From Clostridium aquiflavi (GTDB lineage: Bacteria > Bacillota > Clostridia > Clostridiales > Clostridiaceae): DNA of 64,000 nucleotides. Below the pieces are notes generated by a model. It was given only the letters and a program-made list of their open reading frames with translations. It ran no database searches and was not told the origin of the DNA. Of this stretch, positions 16,523 through 25,116 are shown piece by piece. Position numbers and translations under genes: made by a program. Position 1 is the first letter of the stretch, and each line of letters opens with the position of its first letter. Location: positions 62,001 to 126,000 of the forward strand of contig NZ_JAVJAN010000001.1 of the NCBI RefSeq assembly GCF_031344075.1. The letters are read 5' to 3'.

Positions 16523-17545
16523 TTACTCCTTATATTGAAGAAAAAGCTCTGCATTTTTCTTATTTTTAGATTGCCATTTATTCATTAAATAATCATATAC
16601 TTCTTTGTTATGAATTCTTTTACCAATGTAAAAATCACTAATATCTTTACAAAAACTTTTTTTAAATTTATATAAACTGTCACCTTGGCTATTAGTTAAT
16701 CCTCCACCAAAATGGAATTTAGAGAAACCACTATTTTTAGCATATTCGATAGCTGTCCATAACAATAAATTATTAGGACAATATTTTAAATACTCCTTTA
16801 AGCTACCAGATAAGTGATAATGGAAAATTTCATCACCTTGTAAAAAGATCCCACTAGCTACTGTAATGTCATTTAATTTAACATTAATGCATACATGCTC
16901 TAATTTATTTAAATCATCAAAATATTTATCATTGAAATAATAATTTTTTCCTGCATTTAATCTATCCATAGTTTCTATATAAACCTTTTTAAACTCATTT
17001 AAATCAAAACTAAATTCCGTAACAAGTCCTGATTTTTTAGCCTTTCTTATAACGTTTCTATTTTTTGATATAATATCTTGGCTCCATATGTCATCAATGG
17101 ATTTATTTAAATTAATATAAGTTGTTGTCCTGTTATGACATACTTTAATATCATCTATAAATATAGTATGATTATCTATCAACGGATGAAACCTAATGAA
17201 CTCTGCTATAACATTATTTTTTTTGCAAAAATTTCTAAATGCGTCTTCAAAATCACTAAGAAATTCTGAACCATTAGTATTTGCTAATGGTCCACCATAT
17301 CCATAAGCAGTTTCTATATCATAATATTCATTTTTTAAGTTATATCCTTTAATTTTACTCATTATAAATGGATATATTGCTAGATTATCTTTTTCTTCAT
17401 AAACAAATAGTTTTGCTAATTTATCCTTACCATTTTCATAGAGATTATAATATTCACTTTTGAAATATATATCTCTAAAAGATAAAGGTAATTTATTAAT
17501 ATAGTTATCCCATTTCTGAGATGAACTATCTAAAATTTTAATCAT
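16523..17545 (-). CDS. FemAB/FemX-like acyl- or aminoacyl-transferase (Acetyltransf_6 family)
   Basis: 340 residues from the ATG at 17545, preceded by AGGAGGTGATGTA. Double-GNAT fold typical of FemABX and PF13480: YDIETAYGYGGPLANTN in the first half, then KNRNVIRKAKKSGL, LNDITVASGIFLQGDEIFHYHLSGS and LLLWTAIEYAKNSGFSKFHFGGG. Classical Fem proteins transfer amino acids from tRNA to lipid II, but this subgroup is common in surface-polysaccharide clusters. Here it may add an acyl or aminoacyl group to the nonulosonate. Such unusual N-acyl legionaminates are known from C. botulinum flagellin. Role is inference. Confidence 0.7.
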   Translation of the reverse strand: MIKILDSSSQKWDNYINKLPLSFRDIYFKSEYYNLYENGKDKLAKLFVYEEKDNLAIYPFIMSKIKGYNLKNEYYDIETAYGYGGPLANTNGSEFLSDFEDAFRNFCKKNNVIAEFIRFHPLIDNHTIFIDDIKVCHNRTTTYINLNKSIDDIWSQDIISKNRNVIRKAKKSGLVTEFSFDLNEFKKVYIETMDRLNAGKNYYFNDKYFDDLNKLEHVCINVKLNDITVASGIFLQGDEIFHYHLSGSLKEYLKYCPNNLLLWTAIEYAKNSGFSKFHFGGGLTNSQGDSLYKFKKSFCKDISDFYIGKRIHNKEVYDYLMNKWQSKNKKNAELFLQYKE

Positions 17546-17737
17546 TACATCACCTCCTTTTATATGTATCATCAAATTCAATTAAATTTTGAGAATATTT
17601 AATAAGTATTCTCGCATTTACTACTCATCTCATTTTTTTATAAAGAACAGGCTAACATTGAATTATACTTACTTTAAATTTCATTTTTATCTCTCATAAT
17701 AATAAAGAAAATTTTTTATATCGTCTCAAATTACTAC

Positions 17738-18880
17738 TTATTTTAAAATATCTTTTAAAGAATTAACTAAAACATCCATATCTTGAGTTTCATATCTCCA
17801 GTCAATTTGTAGACTTAAAATTCTTTTAGAAATACTTAAAGACTCTTTAAATTCATTTATCCATGGTTCCTTTGATAACTTCCAATGAACTGGTATATAT
17901 ATATTACGTTTCATAAGTTGTTTTTTTATATAATCTCGGTTTTCTATTAAAATTGGAAAAACTAAAGGTGTGTTATCATATAAATTTTCTGAATGATTTA
18001 AAAAAGTAATTTCTTTTATATTTTTAAGATTTTTAAAAATATATTTATAATTTTCACTTCTTTTATCAATCAATTTATTTACTGGAAAATAATTTAAATA
18101 TTCTTTGTGTTTTGAATTAATTTTAAATATATCTTTTCTTTCATAGTATACTTTATGAGCCATGTCGAATAAATGTAAATAATCATTTTCATTTCCTATG
18201 CCTTCTAATATAAACTTTGTTTTTATATCTCTTGCATTTTCCATTAATTTAAAATAGTCATCATTTGCTTCTCTATATTTTAATGAATCATTTATTTTTT
18301 TGAATTCTACTAATTTATCACTTTTATTTAATGCCTTAATATTATTTAAAATTCTATCTTTATTAAATAAAACTAATGATCCATCTATAGGAAGAAATTT
18401 TCTATAACTATTAAATACATAATCTCCAATAAACTTATCTTGCCACTTAATCCAAAACTTTTGTACAGCATCTTCAATTATTAAAATCTTTTTTGATTGT
18501 AAATTTTTTAAAAACTTCCTTGTACTTTCACTATGATAAAATCCAAAATAATCAATAAAAAATACTGCTTTTATATTATATTTACTTATTAAGTTTTCTA
18601 TAGATTCCATATTAATTGATAAATCTCTATTTATATTATAAAATTTATATTTAATATTTAGTTTTTCTATTAATTTCACAATTGTTGGACATAAGTAAGA
18701 AGGAAGTGCAATTACTTCACCATATTTAAAAGAAATTTCATTTAAAATAAACCTTATTGCACTATCCCCTCCACTTAAAAGTAGTCCTTGGCTTTCAATA
18801 TCATTAAAAATATTTTTATCTTGAAATTTATCTTCAAACCAAAATTCCCCACCAATTGGATATTTTAAATTTCTAATCAT
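17738..18880 (-). CDS. DegT/DnrJ-like PLP-dependent protein
   Basis: 380 residues from the ATG at 18880, nine bases after AAGG; an ATG at 18889 touches the binding site. Fold-type I pattern: LLSGGDSAIRFILNEIS, IALPSYLCPTIVKLIEKLNIKYKFYNIN, VFFIDYFGF and a probable Schiff-base Lys in NSYRKFLPIDGSLVLF. It diverges from canonical sugar aminotransferases such as the LegC gene two places upstream. It overlaps the end of the CMP-transferase gene and is followed, after a gap, by the FemAB-like gene. The pair could tailor the nonulosonic acid. Substrate unknown. Confidence 0.65.
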   Translation of the reverse strand: MIRNLKYPIGGEFWFEDKFQDKNIFNDIESQGLLLSGGDSAIRFILNEISFKYGEVIALPSYLCPTIVKLIEKLNIKYKFYNINRDLSINMESIENLISKYNIKAVFFIDYFGFYHSESTRKFLKNLQSKKILIIEDAVQKFWIKWQDKFIGDYVFNSYRKFLPIDGSLVLFNKDRILNNIKALNKSDKLVEFKKINDSLKYREANDDYFKLMENARDIKTKFILEGIGNENDYLHLFDMAHKVYYERKDIFKINSKHKEYLNYFPVNKLIDKRSENYKYIFKNLKNIKEITFLNHSENLYDNTPLVFPILIENRDYIKKQLMKRNIYIPVHWKLSKEPWINEFKESLSISKRILSLQIDWRYETQDMDVLVNSLKDILK

Positions 18881-19580
18881 GTGATACATCCTTATTTTTC
18901 ATTATTATTTCAGCTATTTTAAAATCAATTTCAGTATCTATATCAATAGAAGATTCTCTATCCATTACATATCCAGTTAAATTCTCTACTTCAAAGGTTT
19001 TTTCTCTTTTTAATGCTTCTGTTTTAGCTAAATAAATTGCACCATTATATCTATAAATATTGGGTAAGTCCTGCCTCCTTGTAATATTTTTACCTTCCTC
19101 AAGAAAATACTTAAGACTTTCATTTTTAAAAATATTTGTCCAGTAAGGATTAACTTCTGACTTACAAATTGATATAATCCCGTGAAACTTACTTTTAACT
19201 AGTTTTTCTATTGCCTCATCAATATGCTGTTCATTTCTAAGTGGAGATGTACATTGAAGCAATAAAACATACTCTGGAAAATAACCTTCATATTTTTCAA
19301 GATAATCAAGCATATGAAATACACTATCTATTGTTAACGACTTGTCCTTTGCTAAACTGCTAGGTCTTAAATATGGCACTTCTGATCCATATTTTTCAGC
19401 GATGTCTGCAATTTCCTTGTCATCAGTACTTACAACAACTCTTGTAACAAATTTACTATTTTTACTTGCTAAAATCGTGTGAGCTATTAATGGTTTTCCA
19501 TTTAAATTTAATATATTTTTTTTAGGTAGTCCCTTTGACCCACCTCTAGCTGGAATAATAGCTAATATCTCCGTTTTCAT
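18873..19580 (-). CDS. legF: Acylneuraminate/legionaminate cytidylyltransferase
   Basis: 235 residues, ATG after AAGGAGAATT. Opens with EILAIIPARGGSKGLPKKNI, the CMP-NeuAc synthetase signature, then PLIAHTILASKNS, VVSTDDKEIADIAEKYG, LLLQCTSPLRNEQHIDEAI and the C-terminal DIDTEIDFKIAE. It activates the nonulosonic acid with CTP, the form used by Maf. Lies 27 bases after legC in the legB-legC-legF order. B. subtilis SpsF is a distant sporulation relative. Confidence 0.87.
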   Translation of the reverse strand: MKTEILAIIPARGGSKGLPKKNILNLNGKPLIAHTILASKNSKFVTRVVVSTDDKEIADIAEKYGSEVPYLRPSSLAKDKSLTIDSVFHMLDYLEKYEGYFPEYVLLLQCTSPLRNEQHIDEAIEKLVKSKFHGIISICKSEVNPYWTNIFKNESLKYFLEEGKNITRRQDLPNIYRYNGAIYLAKTEALKREKTFEVENLTGYVMDRESSIDIDTEIDFKIAEIIMKNKDVSHD

Positions 19581-19607
19581 AAATTCTCCTTCTTTTAAAT
19601 ATTCAAC

Positions 19608-20765
19608 TCATTTTTTCAATGCTTGTACAACAGTATCTATATCATCTTTTTTTAAGTTAGTACTACATGGAATATTTATTATTTTATCTATATAATATTT
19701 AGCTTTTTTAACATCATAAGCTTCATATTTTGTATAAGGTTTTTGGTCTTGTATAAGGTCCCAAATTGGTCTACTTTGAATACCTTTTGATAATAAATAT
19801 TTAATTAAATCATCTCTTTTAAGTGGATATTCATCTCCTATAACTAAAGAATAAAACCAATAATTAGGTTCAATATCATCACTAAATTTTAGTAATGATA
19901 ATCCTTTTATTTTTTCTATATTACTTTTATAATACTCATAATTTTCCTTCTTTACACTTATGAACTTGTCTAATTGCTCAAGTTGACCAATTCCTAAAGC
20001 CCCTTGTAAATTAGTCATTCTATAGTTATATCCTATTTCATTATGGATATAATACAAAGTATCATCCTTTGCTTGAGTCGATAGATATTTAGCTTTAGCT
20101 AATAACTTATCATCCTTTGCTACAATCATCCCACCACCACCAGTTGTTATAATCTTATTTCCATTGAATGAATATACTCCAAAATCTCCTATTGTACCTG
20201 CATATTTTCCTTGGTATAATCCACTTGTAAATTTAGATCCCAAAGCTTCTGTAGCATCTTCAACAACTTTTAAATTATACTTATTTGCAATGTACACTAT
20301 CTTATGCATATCAGCAATATTTCCAAAAACATGAACTACCAAAATAGCTTTAATGTGTCTTTTAGATTTATTATTAATTAAATTTCCATTAACTAGTTTG
20401 CATTCTTCTTTGCAAAATCTTTCAAGCTTTTCTACATCAATAGTTAAACTGTCATCACAATCCATGAATATAGGATTTGCACCAATATATTTAACTGGAT
20501 TTACGGCTGCAATGAAGGTAAGTGTTGGCACAATAACTTCATCACCTTCACATACTCCACTAAGAATAAGTGATAAATGTAATCCTGCTGTACCACTTTG
20601 ACAAGCTACAGCACTGTTAACATTTAAGTACTTAGCTATTTCTTCTTCAAACTTATTTATATATTTACCGCCAGTTGAAACCCATTCTTCATCTATAGCA
20701 TCTAAAACATATTTTTTTTCATTTCCCTTTAAATTAGGAACTGATAAAGGTATAAATTTTTTCAT
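19608..20765 (-). CDS. legC: LegC family sugar aminotransferase
   Basis: 385 residues, ATG after AAGGAGATAACTTT. DegT/DnrJ/EryC1 fold: VNSAVACQSGTAGLHLSLILSG, VIVPTLTFIAAVNPVKYIGANPIF, VVEDATEALGS, and the PLP lysine in VYSFNGNKIITTGGGG. NYRMTNLQGALGIGQLEQLD and a C-terminal NIPCSTNLKKDDI follow. It transaminates the 4-keto sugar made by LegB. The next gene upstream is legB. High similarity to the named LegC group is from memory of the family pattern. Confidence 0.88.
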   Translation of the reverse strand: MKKFIPLSVPNLKGNEKKYVLDAIDEEWVSTGGKYINKFEEEIAKYLNVNSAVACQSGTAGLHLSLILSGVCEGDEVIVPTLTFIAAVNPVKYIGANPIFMDCDDSLTIDVEKLERFCKEECKLVNGNLINNKSKRHIKAILVVHVFGNIADMHKIVYIANKYNLKVVEDATEALGSKFTSGLYQGKYAGTIGDFGVYSFNGNKIITTGGGGMIVAKDDKLLAKAKYLSTQAKDDTLYYIHNEIGYNYRMTNLQGALGIGQLEQLDKFISVKKENYEYYKSNIEKIKGLSLLKFSDDIEPNYWFYSLVIGDEYPLKRDDLIKYLLSKGIQSRPIWDLIQDQKPYTKYEAYDVKKAKYYIDKIINIPCSTNLKKDDIDTVVQALKK

Positions 20766-20842
20766 AAAGTTATCTCCTTTTAATAAAACTCTTTATTTTT
20801 ACAACCTAGTATTTAAATTAAAAATTCAAACAATATAAAACT

Positions 20843-21832
20843 CTAAAGATTATATATATCAGATTTATATCTAACTAAATTTTCTGGCACTCTAAACCAA
20901 TCTATAGTTTCTTTTATTCCTTCTGCAAAAGTAAATTTAGGTTCCCAATTAGTTAATTTTTTGATTTTCTCATTAGAACCCAATAATCTGTTAACTTCAC
21001 TTTTTTCTGGTCTTAATCTTTCCTCATCACATATAATTGTAGCGTCTTTGTTTATCTGCCGTATAATCTCACTTGCAAGATCTTTTATTGAAATTTCCTT
21101 AGAAGTTGCAATATTTATTTCTTCTCCTATAGTTTTTTCAGACTTAGAAATTTCAAGAAAACCATTTGCTGTATCTTTTACATAATTAAAATCCCTAGTT
21201 GGTGTTAATGATCCTAATTTAATTTGTTTTTCACCACATAATAATTGCGTTATTATTGTAGGGATTACAGCTCTTGCTGATTGCCTTGGACCATATGTGT
21301 TAAATGGCCTCACTATAGTTAAAGGTAAATTAAAACTCCTATAAAAAGATTCTGCAATTCTATCAGCGCCTATCTTTGTTGCTGAATAAGGAGATTGTCC
21401 TTGAAAAGGATGATTTTCATCTATTGGTACGTATTTAGCAGTACCATAAACTTCAGAGGTTGAAGTAATTAATATTCTCTTTGTATTTAACTCTCTAGAT
21501 GCTTGAAGAACATTTAAAGTTCCCTTTATATTTGTATCTACATATGAATCAGGTGAGTGATAACTAAACGGAATGGCTATTAAAGCAGCTAAATGAAAAA
21601 CTTCATCTATTCCATTCATTGCTTCTCTAACACCATTTGGATCTCTTATATCACCTGAAAATATATCAATTTTACTTTTTTTATTATTATCTAATGAGTC
21701 AAGCCATCCCCATGAATTAAAAGAATTATAATAAACAAAGGCTCTAACATCATAACCTTCATCTAATAAAATCTCACACAAATGACTCCCAATAAACCCA
21801 TCAGCTCCAGTAACTAGTACTTTTTTTTGCAT
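20843..21832 (-). CDS. legB: LegB-type nucleotide-sugar 4,6-dehydratase (SDR family)
   Basis: 329 residues. N-terminal NAD-binding VLVTGADGFIGSHLCEIL, then HLAALIAIPFSYHSPDSYVDTNIKGTLNVLQAS. The catalytic triad is seen in ITSTSEVYG and SPYSATKIGADRIAESF, followed by PFNTYGPRQSARAVIPTIITQ. It makes the 4-keto-6-deoxy sugar from GDP- or UDP-GlcNAc, the first committed step. Together with the PtmE-like gene, GDP-GlcNAc is the likelier substrate. First gene of the minus-strand operon. AGGGA precedes the ATG and a GC-rich palindrome lies about 40 bases upstream. Confidence 0.87.
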   Translation of the reverse strand: MQKKVLVTGADGFIGSHLCEILLDEGYDVRAFVYYNSFNSWGWLDSLDNNKKSKIDIFSGDIRDPNGVREAMNGIDEVFHLAALIAIPFSYHSPDSYVDTNIKGTLNVLQASRELNTKRILITSTSEVYGTAKYVPIDENHPFQGQSPYSATKIGADRIAESFYRSFNLPLTIVRPFNTYGPRQSARAVIPTIITQLLCGEKQIKLGSLTPTRDFNYVKDTANGFLEISKSEKTIGEEINIATSKEISIKDLASEIIRQINKDATIICDEERLRPEKSEVNRLLGSNEKIKKLTNWEPKFTFAEGIKETIDWFRVPENLVRYKSDIYNL

Positions 21833-21869
21833 GAAAAATCCCTGCTTTCCTACTAAATGTAAATTTTTG

Positions 21870-21882
21870 GACCCCAGGGGTC
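21870..21882. promoter_or_regulatory. GC-rich palindrome upstream of legB
   Basis: GACCCCAGGGGTC is a 13-base palindrome in otherwise AT-rich DNA; flanking TTG and CAA extend the symmetry with one extra base. On the minus strand a TATATT box precedes it directly, so it would sit near the transcript start of the legB operon, as an operator or a 5' hairpin. Unassigned. Confidence 0.5.
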
Positions 21883-21929
21883 ACAATATATAATATTCAT
21901 TTAAATAATGTACAGTTCATAATATATAA

Positions 21930-21971
21930 AACAAGTGCCTTTAAAATATTTTTTATTTTAAGGCACTTGTT
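21930..21971. terminator. Strong hairpin in the divergent legB/DUF969 gap
   Basis: AACAAGTGCCTT and AAGGCACTTGTT pair exactly, extended by AAAATA/TATTTT with one bulge. T-rich sequence follows on both strands. No gene ends here: legB starts to the left and the DUF969 gene to the right. It may insulate the two divergent units or end an unseen short transcript. The rest of this 385-base gap holds only the palindrome at 21870 and a TATAAT at 22178. Confidence 0.6.
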
Positions 21972-22217
21972 ATTATTTCTTGTAATTCATCATATAAAAC
22001 TATGAAAATCAACTTAAATCTTACTTAATAAGAAGATAATTCCTTATGAATAAATATTATCGTGTTTTTTGATATTTTATGCTCGTTTTTGACAGCTTTT
22101 TTACTTAAACGCTCTATTTTGTTGATTGTTTTTTAATTCCTTTAATTTTTTTAATGGATTTTTATGAAGAAATTCTGTATAATAGTAAAAAATACAATTC
22201 GAAAGGACAAAATTTTT

Positions 22218-22889
22218 ATGGAATTAATAGGAATTTTAATAATTATAGTAGGTTTTGCACTAAAGTTAGACACAATCGCTGTAGTAGTTTCATCTGGTAT
22301 TATAACTGGATTAGTTTCTGGAATGAGTATTACAGAAATACTTACTACTTTAGGTGATGCATTTATAAACAATAGAACAACTTGTCTATTTATGCTTACT
22401 ATACCTGTAATAGGTTTATGTGAAAGATATGGATTGAAAGCAAAAGCTATAATGCTTATTCAAAAGGCAAAAGGACTATCAACTGGAATTCTTTTAAGTG
22501 GATATACTTTTATAAGAGAAGCAACAATTGCAATGGGAGTTACACTTGGTGGGCATCCTCAATTTGTTAGACCACTTATTAGTCCAATGGCAGAAGGTGC
22601 TTCAATTGCTAAATATAAAGATTTAGATGAAAAAGATTTAGATAAAATCAAAGCTTACTCAGCAGCTTCTGATAATATTGGGAATTTCTTTGGACAAAAT
22701 GTATTCATGGCTAATTCTGGAGTACTTTTAATAGCTAGTACTTTGGAAACTCTAGGTTTAAATGTTGATACACTTCAAATCGCTAAAGCATCTATACCAG
22801 TTGCAATAGTTGCATTTATTTTGTGTATAGTACAAAACTATCTTTTAGATAGAAGCCTAAAGAGAAAATATAGTTCTAAAAATCAATAA
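22218..22889 (+). CDS. DUF969 family membrane protein, predicted 5-oxoproline transporter subunit
   Basis: 223 residues from the ATG at 22218, preceded by GAAAGGAC; the earlier in-frame ATG at 22164 precedes the -10 box. About five membrane helices, with LIGILIIIVGFALKLDTIAVVV at the start and the conserved ERYGLKAKAIMLIQKAKGLSTG loop and LGGHPQFVRPLISPMAEGA. DUF969 and DUF979 are always seen as a pair, near pcp, and are proposed to import pyroglutamate; that function is context-based. TATAAT at 22178 may be its promoter. Confidence 0.85.
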   Translation: MELIGILIIIVGFALKLDTIAVVVSSGIITGLVSGMSITEILTTLGDAFINNRTTCLFMLTIPVIGLCERYGLKAKAIMLIQKAKGLSTGILLSGYTFIREATIAMGVTLGGHPQFVRPLISPMAEGASIAKYKDLDEKDLDKIKAYSAASDNIGNFFGQNVFMANSGVLLIASTLETLGLNVDTLQIAKASIPVAIVAFILCIVQNYLLDRSLKRKYSSKNQ

Positions 22890-22907
22890 TTATGGAGGAC
22901 ATGCTAA

Positions 22908-23837
22908 ATGGATATTAAACAAATTTCTAATATATTACTAGAAATATTTTATATCATATTAGGTCTATATATGGCCATTACGATGATATTTACTTTAAAA
23001 GACAAAACTCATAAAACTAGAATTGGTACTGCTCTATTCTGGGGAATAATATCTATAATTTTTATATTTGGTAAAATAATACCATCTATTGTTACTGGTA
23101 TTCTTATTGTAGTAATTGCTTTATTATCAGCATTCAAGCAAATTAATATTGGTACATTAAAGCAATTGGATAGTACCTTTACTAATTTAAAAGCAGAACA
23201 ATTAGGATTAAAAATATTTGTACCATCATTAACAATTGCTATAATTGCAATGATTATTGCTTCATTTACTCCTTTATCAGGAACAGTTGCTATAGGTATA
23301 TCAGCTACTTCTGCTTTACTTATTACATTTATTCTTACTAAAGCTAAACCTATGGAATTTGTTGAAGATAGTAATAGAATGTTCCAATCAGTAGGTGTGT
23401 TTGCAATATTACCTCAACTTTTAGCTTCTTTAGGTGCTTTATTTACTGTTGCTGGAGTTGGTGATATAATATCTAACATTATTTCTGGAGTTATACCTCA
23501 AAGTAATCCTTTAGCTGGAGTTATTGCTTATTGCTTAGGTATGGCTATATTTACAGCAATAATGGGAAATGGATTTGCAGCATTTTCAGTTATAACTGTT
23601 GGAATTGGTGTTCCTTTTGTATTTGCTCAAGGTGGAGATCCTGTAATATGTTCAGCACTTGCTTTAACAGCAGGATTCTGTGGAACATTATTAACTCCAA
23701 TGGCTGCTAACTTCAATATGTTACCAGCTGCATTATTAGAAATAAAAGATACAAATGCAGTAATAAAAGCTCAAGCACCATTATCTTTAATTTTATTATT
23801 AGTACATATAGTTCTTATGTATACATTAGGATTTTAA
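22908..23837 (+). CDS. DUF979 family membrane protein, partner of DUF969
   Basis: 309 residues with about eight to ten helices, ATG after ATGGAGGACATGCTAA. Features include FTPLSGTVAIGISATSALLITFIL, the MFQSVGVFAILPQLLASLGALF segment and GNGFAAFSVITVGIGVPFVFAQGGDP followed by GFCGTLLTPMAANFN. The last segment resembles ion-transporter superfamily re-entrant loops. Lies 18 bases after its DUF969 partner and upstream of pcp. Confidence 0.85.
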   Translation: MDIKQISNILLEIFYIILGLYMAITMIFTLKDKTHKTRIGTALFWGIISIIFIFGKIIPSIVTGILIVVIALLSAFKQINIGTLKQLDSTFTNLKAEQLGLKIFVPSLTIAIIAMIIASFTPLSGTVAIGISATSALLITFILTKAKPMEFVEDSNRMFQSVGVFAILPQLLASLGALFTVAGVGDIISNIISGVIPQSNPLAGVIAYCLGMAIFTAIMGNGFAAFSVITVGIGVPFVFAQGGDPVICSALALTAGFCGTLLTPMAANFNMLPAALLEIKDTNAVIKAQAPLSLILLLVHIVLMYTLGF

Positions 23838-24018
23838 ATAATGACTATTTTTTACATAGTACTGATATATTCATAAGCAAATCTGGACTAAGTAATTGGG
23901 GCTTTGCTTATTAAATATAGTCTTAAAACACAATATAGTAGATTGATATTGCATATATCAAGGCATTACTAGAACCTAGCTACAAATTAACATTATATTA
24001 AAAAGGACGTGAATTTAA
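23838..24018 (+). other. Intergenic space between DUF979 and pcp with a hairpin
   Basis: ATAAGCAAA and TTTGCTTAT (about 23873-23911) can pair around a 20-base loop, but no T-run follows. A second small dyad, TTGATAT/ATATCAA, lies near 23951. These may be a weak terminator plus a pcp promoter region. No gene fits and no known riboswitch core was recognised. Confidence 0.4.
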
Positions 24019-24660
24019 ATGAAAGTTTTAATAACTGGATTTGATCCATTTGGTGGAGAAAGTATAAACCCAGCATTAGAGGCTGTAAAAAAGCTTCCAA
24101 ATACAATAAGCAATGCTGAAATAATAAAATTAGAAATTCCTACTGTTTTTAAAAAATCATTAGAAAAAATAGAAGAGAATATATTAGCTCATAAACCTGA
24201 TATAGTAATCTCAATAGGGCAAGCTGGAGGTCGTTTCGGAATTACACCAGAAAGAGTTGCAATAAACATTGATGATGCTAGAATCGAAGATAACGAAAAA
24301 AATCAACCAATAGATTTAAAAGTATTTGAAGATGGAGAAAATGCATATTTTGCTACTCTTCCAATAAAAGCTATGGTTAAAGAAATGCAAGAAGCTGGCA
24401 TTCCTAGTTCAGTTTCAAACAGTGCTGGAACTTTTGTATGTAACCATGTTATGTATGGAGTATTATATATGATAAATAAAAAATATCCTAATATAAAGGG
24501 TGGCTTTATACATGTTCCATATATACCATCTCAAGTAGTTAATAAACCAAATATGCCTTCTATGTCAATTGAAGATATTTCTAAAGGATTAGAATTAAGT
24601 ATTAAAGCAGCAGTTGAAAATAATGAAGATATAAAAACTGCCCAAGGAGAAATTTGCTAA
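24019..24660 (+). CDS. pcp: Pyrrolidone-carboxylate peptidase
   Basis: 213 residues, ATG after AAAAAGGACGTGAATTTAA. Full-length C15 cysteine peptidase: VLITGFDPFGGESINPALEAV at the start, ISIGQAGGRFGITPERVAINIDDARI with the catalytic Glu, SNSAGTFVCNHVMYGVLY with the nucleophile Cys, and GFIHVPYIPSQ with the His. Removes N-terminal pyroglutamate from peptides in the cytosol, producing free 5-oxoproline. Its stop codon overlaps the start of a gamma-glutamylcyclotransferase, and two likely pyroglutamate transport genes precede it. Confidence 0.95.
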   Translation: MKVLITGFDPFGGESINPALEAVKKLPNTISNAEIIKLEIPTVFKKSLEKIEENILAHKPDIVISIGQAGGRFGITPERVAINIDDARIEDNEKNQPIDLKVFEDGENAYFATLPIKAMVKEMQEAGIPSSVSNSAGTFVCNHVMYGVLYMINKKYPNIKGGFIHVPYIPSQVVNKPNMPSMSIEDISKGLELSIKAAVENNEDIKTAQGEIC

Positions 24661-25100
24661 TGAGCAATATTAATATCTTCGTTTACGGTAGTTTAAGAGA
24701 AGGCTTTTTTAATTATAATAAGTATTTAGATGGTAAAGTAATTGAAGCTAAGCCTGCTCTACTTAAAGGAATGCATTTATATCATATGCCTTATAAAGGT
24801 TATCCTGCTATACTACCAGGTGATGGAAAAGTACTTGGTGAAATAATAAGCATTAAAGATTATAATAGTACACTTAAAGCTATTGATGATATGGAAGGCT
24901 TTATAAGTTCAGATAATCCTAATAATGAATATAATAAAATTCTTTTAGAGGTAGAACATTTAAACACTAAAACTAAAGAAAATTGTTATGTTTATTTTTA
25001 TAATAAAGATATAGATTCAATATTTAGTGAAAAATCTATACATATTCCAGATGGCGATTGGAAAAATTATATGATAAATACAAATAAAAGTCACTCATAA
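24660..25100 (+). CDS. Gamma-glutamylcyclotransferase (AIG2/GGCT-like)
   Basis: 146 residues from the ATG at 24660, overlapping the pcp stop by one base (TAATG). N-terminal NIFVYGSLREGFFNYNKYLDG gives the YGSL substrate-binding loop. GEIISIKDYNSTLKAIDDMEGF carries the family's acidic catalytic position near DDMEG. The family converts gamma-glutamyl amines to 5-oxoproline. Together with pcp this unit produces pyroglutamate by two routes. Substrate is unproven. The gene ends inside a terminator hairpin. Confidence 0.82.
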   Translation: MSNINIFVYGSLREGFFNYNKYLDGKVIEAKPALLKGMHLYHMPYKGYPAILPGDGKVLGEIISIKDYNSTLKAIDDMEGFISSDNPNNEYNKILLEVEHLNTKTKENCYVYFYNKDIDSIFSEKSIHIPDGDWKNYMINTNKSHS

Positions 25101-25114
25101 AATGAGTGACTTTT
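25086..25114. terminator. Bidirectional terminator between the pyroglutamate unit and rbsR
   Basis: AAAAGTCACTCAT (25086-25098) pairs with ATGAGTGACTTTT (25102-25114); the GGCT stop codon lies in the loop. The minus-strand rbsR stop is three bases beyond, so both converging units use the hairpin. Confidence 0.85.
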
Positions 25115-25116
25115 AT

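Noticed and set aside
17591..17613. GAGAATA/TATTCTC hairpin as terminator of the PLP gene
   Set aside because: The minus-strand tail after it is A-rich, not T-rich.
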